From Oreocharis arfaki (lineage: Eukaryota; Chordata; Aves; Passeriformes; Paramythiidae): 64,000 bases of DNA. Shown here piece after piece: positions 35,601 to 49,023 of this stretch. Both the position numbers and the translations under genes were made by a program. Where the stretch lies: NCBI GenBank assembly GCA_013398015.1, contig VZRR01010915.1:1-64000 (forward strand), written 5' to 3'. Position 1 is the first letter of the stretch. Every line of letters begins with the position of its first letter. The notes beneath the pieces were generated by a model. It saw nothing but the letters and a program-made list of their open reading frames with translations, was not told the origin of the DNA and ran no database searches.

Positions 35601-38600
35601 TACAAGTTTCAGTAAATAATCATCAAAACCTGAAAATGTAACACAAATTAGGAACAAGGAAGATGAAGAGGTTTGCCAGTATTCTCTTTTCCAGGACACT
35701 GGGTGGGTGAAAATGACCAGTTGATCCTTGAAATACATCTTTCTTAATGAAATATCTGGATAATATATGATAAAAATTAAATCGTAAAGCATATGCCACT
35801 AGAACAAGAAAAACCAAAAATCTCTAATCTAAAAGAATGCACAGCAGAGCTGTCTTGTTCCCTTGACAACCTGTCTTTCCTCTACTGGCCATGAACTTTC
35901 TTCACCTCCCCAATTACAACATCGGCTCCTGTGCCTTCAGGGCTTCCATCTCCTGCCAGCTGAGTGGCACAAATTTGGTGTTTCTAGCACAGTCCTAATG
36001 GCTGTATTCAGGCTAATAACAAAAGGTGACCTACCACACAAGGAGCAGAGTGTATGCAGTCTTAGAGGATTGAGGTGGTCTGAGCTGTAGCTAAAGCCTA
36101 GGTTCGAGTAGGAAAATTAAATTTGTGAAGTTAAACTTTAAAGTGGGGAAGAAATACAAAAGGCAGATATCCAAAGCAAAAGATAGACAGAACATTCCAG
36201 CAAGAGTGTCAGGTTGAAACAAAATCTTTGCAGTGGAGTAAAAGCTAGGTAGGAAAGGAGGAAACAACAGAAAATAATTCCACTGAGAATGTTGAAAAGG
36301 AAAAGCCCTAAAAAGAATGGTGAGGAAGCTGGAAGAACGGCAGGAGTAAAAAGTCTTATTCTTCACGTAATGATGTGTCACTCTACGATTTGAAAAAGGC
36401 ATGTGTCTTGTTGGCTTTTTTATTTCGAAAGCAAAGAGAGAAAGTCTCAGAAATGTGACCTTGCCTGTGAGGTTGCAGCAGCTCTGTGGCCTGCATGGAA
36501 GAGATCACTGAGCTGAGAGTGAATTTCTCGTTATGCCCTGCTGTGCCCAATAGCTTTCCACCAGCCTTATATCAACATTGACAGTGTGTAACAACTTTCA
36601 AATTTCTCATCTCCTACCTGTGGTGCAGTAAGTTCTTCAGAGGATTTTAAAGCCAGCCGAGAAAATGAGAAGCAGCCCGAGTCCTGGGTCAGCCTTTCAT
36701 GCAAACCTTGTGTGATGTCCCTGGCAGAGGTTAGTACAGGTTATAAAATCATCTTGTAAGGGGATTTTGAACACAGCAGCAGTTCCAACTCTGGAGACTC
36801 AAATTAGTGCCTAAATAAGAAGTTAAGTTCTTCCTTTCAGAGATGCCAAGCAAAGAAAAGATGGTGAAGCGTTATGTTCCTGACAACAGGCCCAGTGATA
36901 TTTAGTTTGTTAAAGGGATGATGTCCACTTCTTTGAGCCAAATTCAAAGTATCAAACTTTAGCAAATAATTAAGTGTTTTCAATGTGACTACTTTAAAAG
37001 TAAAAAGAAAAAATGTGCAATATTGTTTTGCCATGGCCTTTCAAAATGAGAAAATAATTTTTCCTCGGATTAAATGGGCATATTATGTTAAAAATTTGCT
37101 TAATGAGAGTGACCTGAAGGACTTTAAAAGGGAGACAATGACTGAGCAGGAAGTTCTTTTAAAAGTCATTGGAAAGCAATTGGGACAGAAAGAACTAACC
37201 CCTCTCATTTTTATTTCCCTCCATGAATGGGATCTTTTAGATTAAATCTAACTGGGCTAGACTAGATCAAATACTAGTTAAAAATACTATTTCACTGTAT
37301 CATCTACAAATAAAAACTGGTTGAAAAAATTACAGTTATCACTAGCATGCTTTACTGAGATGCCAGATTATTATTTTTTAAAAATTATACATAGAAAATT
37401 ACCTACATTAGTGAACTTGTTAAGAAATTACCAGCAGATGCAGACAGAGTGAGAAAGATAATTTTTTCTGTTGTGGCAGATACTTCATTGGCCTTAAACT
37501 GCTATTTGTTATTGGAGATAGGTAAGTGAAGTTGAAAATCACATCCCCTTGCCACTAATTTAGACAGGAATTTGATATTAATTTTTCACGCATTGCCAAA
37601 TTCCTTTTTGTGCTCATAAGCTATTAGGCCATATGCCCCGTATTATTTTGCCAGGTGCTAACATGGTACAGACGAATTACATGCCTCCTAAAATATCTGA
37701 GGGATTTTGAGAGACAAAAGAGAAGGAAGAATGCAGAATTAAAGTACAAACCTTTTCAAATAACTTACAAAGACTTGACTAGACTTAAAAAACAGTTCTT
37801 GACTTTTCAATAAGAACCACCATGTTTATCTTAATCCACAGACTGAAAAAGATACAACAGATGTATAGTGTTGATGAAAGATCTAATTTGACCTAACTTG
37901 CCCAACAAAGCCCTCAGCTTATCAGCTTTGTTTAAAAAAATCCATCTTTAAATATTTGAAGTGAAAAGTGTAGCAGATAAGATTGTCAAAATAGATTGCA
38001 TTGGCACTATAAATTGGTATAGTCTCTTCTCCTATCTTGTGGGTTTACCTATTTAGTATTACTGATGATTCACTTGTGAGAAGGAGGGAAGTTAATTAAA
38101 TAGGTCTGCTGTGTGTTAGAAGTGATTTGCAGTTCAGAAGTCTATGCCCAGTCCTAAAGAGTGACTAACAGATCTCCAGTTCTTCTTGAATTTCTAAATA
38201 GCAATGTCAAGAAAAGCATTGTTTTAAATCCTCTCTGCCTGTAGGTCAAATAAAATTATGCACATAAATCCACAGACAGTGACATAAAAGTGCCACACCT
38301 TTATTATTGCCTCTTAATAATTTGACCATTGGAAACTCATGTATATTTGCATGAGGCCTTTTAAAGATACTAAGATGAGTCCCATAGCATATTCTTAAAA
38401 CAGGAAAACAGATAAATATATCCTTCATGCATACAACTGGTAACAGAAACACAACCCATTGGCAGAGGTGTTAAATAGTTCACTCATTTGAACAGATTTT
38501 CATCCTGCTTTAGTACCATTCTCCAGCTCTTGCCGAATCTGAAATTATTGTAGTCGTTGGCATATAATAATTTAGTTGTAACATGCTGTGTTTGCCTGCC

Positions 38601-41576
38601 ACTAAAAAGCCGGAGAGCTACTCCAGGAGCAAATAATTATTAGGACATTGACTCCCTGTTCACTTAGTAACGTCTGCTGTCAGGTTTAAATCACTTTGTC
38701 TCCAGGCAAATATTAGCAGTTAAAGGTAATATTCACAGCACTGTCTGAGATGCAAGCAATAAATACTTAACAGTGGGGACTCTCTCCAGCTCAGACCTCT
38801 GCTAATTATTCTGTGCATGTGCCTGCCCAGTCTCACCAGGTTCCCCCTACTTTCCCCCCCTATTAGTTCAGCAGGGTTACTTTCAGTGCCATTATGAAGG
38901 CTAAAGGACACTAAATACCTCTCTTATATCATTGGCCATACTGGTATATTATCAGCTGCTTCAATGCTCTTCAGGCTGTGATGCTGGGCAAAATGCTGGG
39001 CAAATTGCTTCAGCTCAAGCAGAGTTTATGGCTATGATGCCATCTTTTCTGTACGAAATTCTGTATTCCACATCATTCTAGTGTCTTCTCGGTTTCCTTC
39101 TGGGAATACCCATACAAAAGGAGTTTCACAATCTGTGAACCTGACTGTTGTCCTTGTGAGCACTACTTCACAAAACCTCCAAATGAGTACCACTATAAAT
39201 GCGTAACAAGTTGCACTGCCAGACCTTACAAATTACAGCAGCAGTACAGAAAAGTGTTTTACAAAAATACTTACTACCTGATGCTTTTTGCTCTTGCACA
39301 AAACTTGCAGGTGAAGGTCGATGCAGCAGATGGTATTAAACAATAGTTACCAGATAATAGAGAAACCAGCAATGGCATTTATTTACTAGGAGCCACAGAG
39401 GAGAGGATACATTAAAATCTAGGCATGAGTTCAAGTCAATTTTTACACGGAATTTGGCAGAGTTTTACATGGTAAGAGGCTGCCACTACAAGTGAGCCCA
39501 AGAAGAGAGTTCTTTCCACAGGTACGGCTTGGGAAGTGGCGTGGCTCAGCCCCTTTACCACGCCTGCCTTCTTGCTCTGCCCTCACATGTGAAGTCCAGT
39601 TCAGACTTGGGAGCAGATGGCATCACAGGCGCCTTCACTATATCTCCAAGGAGAACAGGCACCGCAGAAACTTTGTGAAATTAGATAAGGGCACCACTGG
39701 GTTGACAGGGGCAGAATGGATATACAACCTGGCCAAGACTAGATCTGTTAAGTTAGCTGAGTATTATCAATCAGTGGAAGTGATTTTCCTGAGAAAACAA
39801 GAAAGCATGAGAGAACGGCCCACTTCAGATTCTCTTTTCTTTTTCTAGCACTGAGAGTAGCAGCAGAAGTGCTATTTTTGTGGTGTGTGGTTCAAATCCT
39901 CCTACAGCTGGCAAGAACTTAATGAAGAAAAATATGTCAATATTCTCAATCACTTCTTACTCAAACCTGAATAGCTATTGCCCATCATTCTTTCTACCTT
40001 TAATCTCCCAATCTAATTAAAAATTCTGTAAAATGATAGATGGTTTTAGATGAAGAATAATTTACAAGAGAGAGAATCCCATTGCTTTCAAAGAAGACTT
40101 GCTACTTTTCTTTGCAGTGCAGTTTTGATCTCAACTATGCACTTCATGAATCATAAGTATATTATTTATTGGGCAAAATCCCAACTGATTTTGAACAGGA
40201 TTTCAAGAAGGTCACTGGAAAAAAAAACAAACTAGAACATGTCAAAGTTCTCTGCAAAGAATGAAAAGTGCTTTTCCCATATTTCATGTTTCAAATTATG
40301 ATATAAATAACCATATGTCACATTATATAGCCTTTAATCGTAAGGCCAAACTTTTCTGGAAGATCTCTGTGCTTTGACGCTGGTAAGGTCACCATAGGTA
40401 TATGTCAAGGTACAATTTTGCTGTAGTATTTACCGCTAATTTTTTCCAGTGCATTTAATATAATTAGGTTTAGTGTTGCCATATCTTTATACCAGCAAAA
40501 TGTCACAGGGGCCTAGATCCCCATGCCCTTATGTACTGCGAACAGGATAGATCCATTGATACTTGTTTCAAAAGTAAGGTACAGTCAGCTGTGACAAATA
40601 CAAGCATTCGAGTTGGGCCTCAGAACCATGCATCAGCATGATTAGTCTGAACATGAAATTCATGAATCCCAACAAATTTCGTTAGTAAAAGACCTTTTGG
40701 TATGTCATTACTTTTAGGCATTAACTGTTGAGAGAAGAAGTACATCATTTAATATATACTGCTATTGTATTATCGGCATCTGGAGTTCAACTCCAAAAAT
40801 TTAGTGATTGGTCGATGCAAATGTCTGAATTAAATTTAAAGTCACATTTTTTGCTGTTCAACACCTTCTATTCTCAGAGAACATTCAATAAATAGGGTAC
40901 CTAATGTTGATGTTATCCCATTTCTGTCACTACATAAAATTATGCATATACTACAAACCATATTGTCTAAGCGACAGCTGGTTCCACAACTAAGAAAACA
41001 TATTTCTTGAAGTTGATGGTGCAGAAATTCTGAAATATAAAATTTTGTGCTTCAGGAGATAAGACAGCCATCAGCTGGCATTCTGTTAGGTGATTTTTGT
41101 GTGTGGTTTCTTGTTATTCTCTGGTATTGCCTGTACTGCTGGCAGGCAGATTGACTATATGGACCAGAACAAACCATTCTTCTGTTCCGCTGTGAGAATT
41201 CCTCTGCTCTTTGGAGAATCTTATGCTTGTCTTAGGTGTCCCGTATCTGACATTGCACCTATCACTAAACTGCCTTTTTACTTCTTGGAGTGTTTACTGG
41301 TGATGGTCATGTTGGGAATCTTTCTGAAGGGACATGCTCCAAATAGTACAAAATATACAATTTGTTTCATGTAAGGCATTACTGCAGGGGCTGGTCAGTG
41401 ACCAAACTGAGATTTAGTTTCCACCTTGCTTTTTGAAAGCAGTACTTCAGTCCTTCATTGGGTAAATTATTCAGCCATGAGATCCTAGTCATTGTCTCTC
41501 ATTCCTCACGGAGGAAAGCTACTTTTTCCACTTTCTACTTTATTCAAAGAGCTTTTGTTCTTTGTCTTCTGTTCTC

Positions 41577-41662
41577 TCTTTTTTGGGGGGGTGGGGTGGG
41601 GGGTGGAGTTTGGTCTTGGTTTGTTTGAATTTGGGTTTTTTTGTTTTATTTTGCTTTGTTGT
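41577..41662. repeat. G/T-rich tract with closely spaced G-runs
   Basis: The run from 41585 reads G7, T, G4, T, G6, T, GG, followed by G/T-mixed sequence and T7. The G-runs are separated by single T loops, a textbook G-quadruplex-forming pattern on the + strand. The adjoining sequence is low complexity. Confidence 0.8.
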
Positions 41663-44273
41663 AACTGGTATCCAGAGTAAGGAAGTACATTACATCTCTG
41701 TGCCTTAGTAGATTCAGTGCCACTCCAAAAATCATTTCTCAGATCATATGCATAGGCCAAGAGCAAACCAATGTTCATTGCCAAAAGAGCCTGCCCCTGC
41801 AACCTGAACATTTCTGACTTCAGAAATACTTGGCATTTAAGCAACACTCCCTGAGGAGACTCTTGCTAAAACTAGGTAGGGGGGGAGGAGACGATAGAGT
41901 AAGGCATGATTTTTGAAGGATTGGTACCTGATCTCAGTCTGTATGCTAGCAGAGATAAGAGGGAAGAGATATTCATAAAATGAACATGCAGCTGAGAAAT
42001 TCTTTGTGTGAACCCAGTTGCTAAGTGGGTTTCAGAAGTAATTTTTTGTGAAGCTGAAAAATAAGAATCAAGCACAGCGCAGTTTTGCTTCAAATGGGTT
42101 GACTGTTCAACACGGCAGAAGTCGTGTGAGGAACAAGAACTGTTTTTAAGCAGTGAAAATTTTCAGAGGCAGAGATAATTTTGTCTTTGAGTAGGGAGAA
42201 AATAGAGAACAGCAGGGAACAAGAAACTGGATGTGATCTTTGGTGCACTATGAGGAAAGAAGTAATAATGCAGAGGTTAGTATGGTAGGGGCATTTTTGT
42301 AAGTTAATTCAAGATGCTGGGAGGCATAAATATTTGCCAGTTTTGCACTGACATTTGAAAAAGACTGGCAGAGGGTTTGCCTGAACAGGAGGATGCTACT
42401 GGTTGCTCCTTGCATGTTATTCAGAACATCTCTTTGTTCCTTAAATATTTGACTGGGTAATTTTGAGGGGAAGGAAATATTACCTTTTGATTTCAGTCTA
42501 TTTTACTACTTCAATCCTGAAGACACTCGCTGGGGAAAATTTGAAAATTTTATATGGTTGTGGTTCATACAGGAATTAGTTGGAAATCCTATAATGTACG
42601 CATGGGCTTTTGTAAGTAATCAAATAAAGTAATTCTGATATTCCAATGATAAATTTGATGTAGGGTCCTGTAAAACACTACATTTTACCCACATGTAGTA
42701 AAATTTCACTGGAGATTTGGAGGGTTCTGTAAAACATACATAACTTTTTTATGCAAATGTTGACATCGAAAAGTATCTAAATTATTTTATAAGTTTGGAT
42801 TAAAAAGTGGAATATTCTTAAAATGGAGCAAGTTTCTAAAATCAGGGAGGAGAATCAGTAAGGACATATGGAAATAAATTCCCACAACTGAGTAATCAAA
42901 TTCAAGAACACACTTAAATTGGGTTCATCAGGGAGTGTGTAAAGATTAAAGTACACATAAACTAGGGATGAATCAGCAATCATAAAAGAAAGCAGCTCCA
43001 GTATCGGGTTGTATCAATAGCACCATCACAGTAAGCCAAGCTTGCTGGGAATGTCTGTATAATAGTGCTGCTTTGGCTTTGTGTGAAATAACACCCACAT
43101 TTTGGGATGCTGCATTTCAAAGAGAATAGAAATCTGCAGAAAATCAAGAGAAGAGCAGAAAGCTTCTTAAGATACTGAAAATCTTGATCCATGAGGGTGG
43201 GATAACAGAACAAGCAATATGAAAATGTGAATACTCTACAAAATTAATTGCAAGTCCCCCAAAATACAAATATTACAATTGTAGAAGAAGCGAAACTTAT
43301 GTCACAAAACAGTATCTCGTGTTGGGAGAAACAAAAGGCAGCTGTGCCCTGGCATGGGAGAATTTGATTAAGTAATAGAGGATGCCTAATAATTATTTCT
43401 GGCAGCAGAATCAATCACAAGGAAGTTGACTAAAGTTAACTCACTTGAAATATTCACTGCTAGTCCTGGTACTACAAAGTAATATTTGCCTCAGTTCTAC
43501 CATAACTCAGGAGGACGAGCTATTACAAGTGACTCACTTGAAATCTCATCCCACTCTCATAATTCACAGAAACTTATTCCAGAATATTTACCTATTTAAA
43601 CCAAAATCCTAGACTGAAAACACCAACCTATGCCCCAAATTCTTCAGAGTGTAAACTCTATCAACTTAAAGTATTTAAAATCCTTAAGGACCAAACCAAT
43701 ATACATCAAGGTTTTAAAAAGCAGCTGGTAATGGTAAAAAATTCTGGTTTTTCTACTCCACTCCCTACTAGCCAGATTTTCCCTTCTAATGTAATGCAAC
43801 ATCTGGTTCTAATTCCAAAGCAGACCAGATTATCGTGGAATCATAGCAGATGTAGTACTTTGGTACAGATTACTTTTTACATGATTTAATAAGTTCCTGG
43901 AGTAGCATTTGTGACACTTTCTTAGGTAGGAATTAGCCACAATCTGAAACAACACAATTGCAGCAAAATCATTTTAAGCTTAATGTGAATAGAAAATCCA
44001 AACAAACGGATGAGTGTCCAAGTCATTCAGGAAGTTAATAGCAAATCAAGAGGTACAGCAAATCTCTCAAAATCAATCCATTTTTTTATTAATTCATGGC
44101 ACAGCACACTGAATGTGTTCAGTTCTCTCCCACTGAGCGAGGAATGATGAAGGAAAGACAGGATTACCTATATAAGGTTAATCTCTCTTATTACTCATTA
44201 GACAATAATTTTAAGAAGTATAGCAATAAAATTGTCTGAATAGGGTTAGACTCAGAATCTATCCTAAGCCCCA

Positions 44274-44356
44274 AATCATAGAATCATAGAACCTTAAGGG
44301 GTTGGAACGGACATTAAAATCACGTAGTCCCAACGCCCTCTGCCATGGACAAAGAC
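44274..44356 (-). mobile_element. CR1 LINE 3'-end fragment
   Basis: On the + strand it reads aatcatagaatcatagaacc, then ggggttggaacggacatt and cgccctctgccatggacaaa, which is the reverse complement of a CR1 3' end with two copies of the terminal octamer. Only about 83 bases remain; the CR1 body is absent. Confidence 0.88.
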
Positions 44357-46916
44357 AAATGTGGGAATCAGGTATAATTTAGTTGTCTTTATCCAGAATA
44401 TAGGTATTCCAACTCCTTTGTTGACTGTCTTGAAGGTATCAAAAGTCTCGAGGTGCTACAGGTTTTGAGTTTGAATTCTCATATAAATCGTACTTTTGGA
44501 ATCCTAGCTTTTGCTGAGCTGAGGAGCACTGTGCCTGTCTCATGATTATGCACAGCTAAGAGCTGCTGACACTCATTTGGGGCACTAAGCACACCCCTAG
44601 GACCCTGCTCTTTTCAAAATACACATGCTCTCTCTTTTCTTTCAAAACTTCCTTGAAGAGTATGTGTCTTCTCCACTGCATTATAAAAATCAGTATTACT
44701 AAAACTGTGGAGAGCGATTCCTCTGAGAATTCTTTCATGGCGGAAGGGAGCTGCCATGAAACTGAATGGAAAGAACTGGTGTTAAGAAGCATGGTTTAGT
44801 ATACAAATAGGTAAAGCATGTGGCTAAGAGAGAGGATGTGTGTTTCCATTGCTCTTTAAAGTCTGTTAACATTATTGGGGTAAAACATCTTTTCGAAAAA
44901 AAACTAAATCACCATTAGGAGAATGCTAAAAAAAAATCAAATGGCCAAAACCGACCAAACCCTCTTCAGCGAAGGGAGTGGGTAGCCCTAAAGAGAAAGT
45001 CAGTGTTATGCATTCCAAATATGCAGAGATATCTTTCTGTACATCCTTAGAATCACCTTTGAGTTTCCTACTCTTTAACTGAAGGTGATGGTAGAGCTAC
45101 ACTGTCAGGCAGGTATATATACATCATGCAGGTCCTTGTTCAGTGTTTCTTGTTTTGACTTCCCTTGGAGCTGCTACTGGCCAAGCCTACACGTGGGAGA
45201 ATGTTCAGGAATACTCTCCTCCTCAGGAGGAGACTGGCCTGTGCCTGCACTTACTGTCTTTGCTGTCCTTACAGAAGGGTCACTGATGGATGAAAAGTAT
45301 TTACCCAAAAGGAAGTTTGTCACACATATCCCTGAATCCAAACCATGCTATGATCTGCCGTTCTCCCGGAGTACTGTCTCTGCTCCATACAGAAAGGCTC
45401 AGCTTAAACGCCAACCGTCAACAAAATTTTTAGATTTTTATTTCCTGGCTCCTCTTTAACTTCTCTATTCAACAGTATGTGAAATTAGGAATTTAAATGA
45501 GAGTTAAGGGACCGTGTATTTTCAATTTGTACCTGAATGTCAGCATAGTTCTTAACTTTCAGGTGCACAAGGCTTTTATTGCACTGATCCATTTGAGTTT
45601 TTCTTCATAACTATCAGGAATGTCTTCTGAATTAATTCTGGAATATTCTGAAAATGAAAATATTTTTTTGAAGATGCTGCAAGGGACGACTCTTTTATTC
45701 TACATATTGATAGGCTACGAAACATTTTCTCTTTAGATTTTCAAAATATCTTCATATCATTGAGTAGAGGTCCTATAAGGATTTTAATTATAAGTATGAT
45801 ATTTTACAGATTTTTATACTGTTAAGGATTCTCCTCTAGAAGAGATCAGTTCTCTTGTCATTAACAGTATGTACGAGAAAATGAGTAAAATAGTTGCTTA
45901 TTTTAGTATTTGACTAATAAATAAAATTTTTGGATAGAAATTTCATCCTAAATTAAGAAATAACAATGGAATTCCAGAATTCATAAAAATTGGTGTTAAT
46001 ATTAAAGAATAACAAAATGCCCTTCTAATAAAGGGTGTCAATGAATTATTTAAAAAGAGTAACACTGTAAAATCTTTCAAGTCAAAAGTATTTACTACCT
46101 TTACTGTCTGACTGACATATGGGAAGGTTGATGTGGATTTGAATGTAAAAGTAAAGATGTGAGAAGAAAGGAATTCAAATATCAAAGCTATTCCATAGTC
46201 AAGAGAGTAAGTGATTTTTTTTTCTCAAAATATTTGTTTCATTAAGGTAGCACAAAAGTAGCATCTTCTTTTAACTTCAAAGTTTAGTTTTTATAGTCTT
46301 CAAAACACTTTTTAGTAGTCAGACTTGTGAGCATCAATTCTCTCACTGAAACTGAGTTGATAATAATGTAATTCTCCAGTTAGTCAGCCACCCAAGTCCC
46401 AGTATTTCATTATTTTTACTAAATTATAGGTTTGAGATAGAGACAAAGCCATCTCCCAAATTTAATTTCCTTCTGAACTCATAGATAACTAAGGACTTAG
46501 ATACTTGTAGGATAACATCCAAATTTTAAAATCCCTAATCATTATTAATGGCATTTTCCCCCTCAACTGCCCTGTGGATAGGAAAATAGTATCATTAGCA
46601 AGTAAGGAATCAGGAAAAATAAGTGGCGTACCCAAATTTATGAAGAAAGCCAGACACCTTGGAATATAACAACCTACCAACACCCTTTCTGCAGCTTGCT
46701 CTTTCTTCTGTGGAATATTTTGTGGTGTCCCTACAACCACACTCTAAAAGAGTATTTAAATTCTTGGTTTTTAAATTGCACAGTAGCTATCATGCCTGTT
46801 TTACCTTTCACTCAACCACAACTCTGGCTAAAAATGCTTATGATTTCTTCTTATGAAATACTTCTTAGGTATTAAGTTTCCACTTTCAAAATTGTTGGTC
46901 TAAGAACCACAGATAA
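44357..46916. other. Intergenic DNA, no gene recognised
   Basis: Between two CR1 copies. One open frame of 124 codons lies at 45085-45459 on +; it has no recognised motif and no neighbouring splice or poly(A) context that would support a gene. The remainder is AT-rich. Confidence 0.55.
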
Positions 46917-47427
46917 GGCTGCACCTCAAATATTGTGCTCAGTTCTGGGCCCCTCACTACAGGAAGACATTGCGGTGCTGGAAGGAGTCCAGAGAAGGGC
47001 AATTAATTTGGTGAAGGATCTACAGGACAAGTCCAAAAGGAGCAGCTGAGGAAGCTGGGGGTGTTAAGCCTGGAGAAAAGGAGGCTCAGGGGATACCTTA
47101 TCTCTCTCTACAAGGACCTGAAAGGAGGTCAGTCTCTTCTTCCGAGTAACAAGTGACAGGTTGAGAGGAAGCAGCCTCAAATTGCTCCAAAGAAGTTTTA
47201 GACTCATTATCAGGAAATATTTCTTCGTGGATAGGGTTGTCAAATGTTGGAACAGGCAGCCCAGAGAAGTGATAGAGTGACCATTCCCTGGAAGTATTTA
47301 AAGGGTGTGTAGACGTGGTGTTTAGGGACATGGTTTAGTGGTGGACTTGGCCATGCTGGGTTAACAGATGGACTCAACGATCTTAAGAGTTTTTTTCTAG
47401 CTTAAATGATTCTATAATTCTATAATT
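46917..47427 (+). mobile_element. CR1 LINE, 5'-truncated copy with intact 3' tail
   Basis: Sense-strand CR1 of about 510 bases: it starts around ggctgcacctcaaatattgt, has the diagnostic block gttctgggcccctcac, then agcctggagaaaaggaggct, and ends in gattctataattctataat, the CR1 terminal octamer repeat. It therefore covers the C-terminal end of ORF2 and the 3' UTR. The ORF2 frame is broken: after LEKRRLRG it soon meets stop codons in frame. An old, inactive copy, and the best-preserved 3' end in the window. Confidence 0.95.
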
Positions 47428-49023
47428 TTCTTTGTCCACTAATGTGTTTTTAAAAGGTATGTCCTAGTCATTTAGTTGGCACAGTTTTGATGCCAAAAAT
47501 CCCAGAGTACCATTTTTTGTATGGCATTTTGCAAAAAATTGTGTTAGGTGATAGTATTAGCACTTTTTCTTGCAGCGACATCTATCAGCAAGAAATACAT
47601 ATAAGTCACAGGAATAATCAGACAGTCAAGGCATGGCTGAATGCCTCATGCTGAAAAGTGACTTTTATAAATACGGCCACCTGGAAAATAAGTCAATTGA
47701 AACTATCACAGCTGATCTCCCAATCCAACTAATCCGTCACTCTTTCTGGCCTATTAAAGTCTTATATTCCAACAAGGTGTCAATTCCTTATTGTGCAAAT
47801 GCACCTGCTTGGAGTGATGTGTTGTTTGGCGATGAACTAAACCACATTAACATGGGGTGAAATCTGATCAGAAGGTGACTCTACACAGTTTTCCAGGATT
47901 CTCTATTCGCTACGTGACTCTTATCTCAGTCTGCCAGCAATTTAGAGTAGTTTTCTTTGGCTAAGGGCACAAGAGAGAACTATCAGACTCCAAAACCTTA
48001 ACAGCAAATTTTCACCTACCACCTATCATAGGTGTACATCTTTCTCTTTGAAAGAGAAATATATACAAGAAACCAGGGCTGCCTTTCAGTCATGAAATAT
48101 TTTACCTCTAAGAGGTAAAGTCTCATTCTAGACTGGAATCAACAAAGCTGAAGATATGAAATCCCAAGAGCTATAAGGAAAATAACCAACTATCTTTGCT
48201 ATATACTATCATTTTCTACATTCACTTCTCTATTCCAAAAATGAGACAAAAGAAATAAAAGAGCAAGCGAGTTTTGTGATAAAAACAGAAGCATGGTTTT
48301 TAAAAGCATTTTATAAAAGAAAAGGCTACACTACAATTTCTTTGCAAAATCTCATTAACTCTTTTATAACAACGGGTGATATCTAATTTTCAGTTTCTAT
48401 TTCTACTCCCTATGCTGGCACATTTTTGATCTGACATAGCTCTGCTGAAGGAAGTAATCATAATTAGTGAACATGAAATGAACAGTCCTGCCTTTGAATA
48501 ATTGTATACCACAAGCAGTTGTAGATTACACAAACCTACAAGTTCAGTTTGATAAAAGCATGAGTAGGAGAGAAATATTTAATGGGGTTATTTGCTAGAG
48601 CAATAAGTATCAAGGTCAGACAACTCCTGTAAATAAATAAGTGTCTAGGAGAGGTGTAAAATTCTTGACACCACTTTAGGCTACTTACTCATGTCATTAT
48701 TACCGGACAGGAAATCCTAAGATGGGATGTCCTGATTGTAATTTAAATCTTTTATTATTATTTTTGAGTGTTTGCCTCGTCCTTGAAAGAAGACTAAGTC
48801 AGAATTAGGTACAAATGAAAGGAGAAGTTTAATATAATTTAGAGTGTCAAGAAAAAGTTTCATAGAGATGTGGGCATAATAGAAATTTTTTACTAAGATT
48901 TCTCCTTTGTTACCGCAAGGTCAGGGTCACTCCCACCCACTCAGTGGGGAAATCCTGACAACCATGTAGGTGGTTGCAGTATTTTGAGCACCACAAGTAA
49001 GCTGTTAAAGCCAATGAAAGCAC
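47428..49023. other. Intergenic spacer between two oppositely oriented CR1 copies
   Basis: About 1.6 kb of AT-rich DNA with only short open frames. I see no gene or repeat in it that I can name. Confidence 0.5.

Larger units (their letters stand above)
25711..44273. other. Intergenic DNA, no gene recognised
   Basis: About 18.5 kb of AT-rich DNA. The longest open frame is 168 codons on the - strand (31278-31784), overlapped by 117 codons on + (31420-31773); neither shows a recognisable domain, and both can occur by chance in sequence of this length. A TC microsatellite (29.6 kb), a G/T-rich tract with strong G-runs (41.6 kb) and an AT-rich TATA/ATGTAT segment (32.95-33.0 kb) are present. Some motif-dense stretches, for example 38.53-38.96 kb, look like candidate conserved non-coding elements, which cannot be tested here. 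Confidence 0.6.

Noticed and set aside
45085..45459. 124-codon open frame on +
   Set aside because: No family resemblance, splice or poly(A) context; length compatible with chance.
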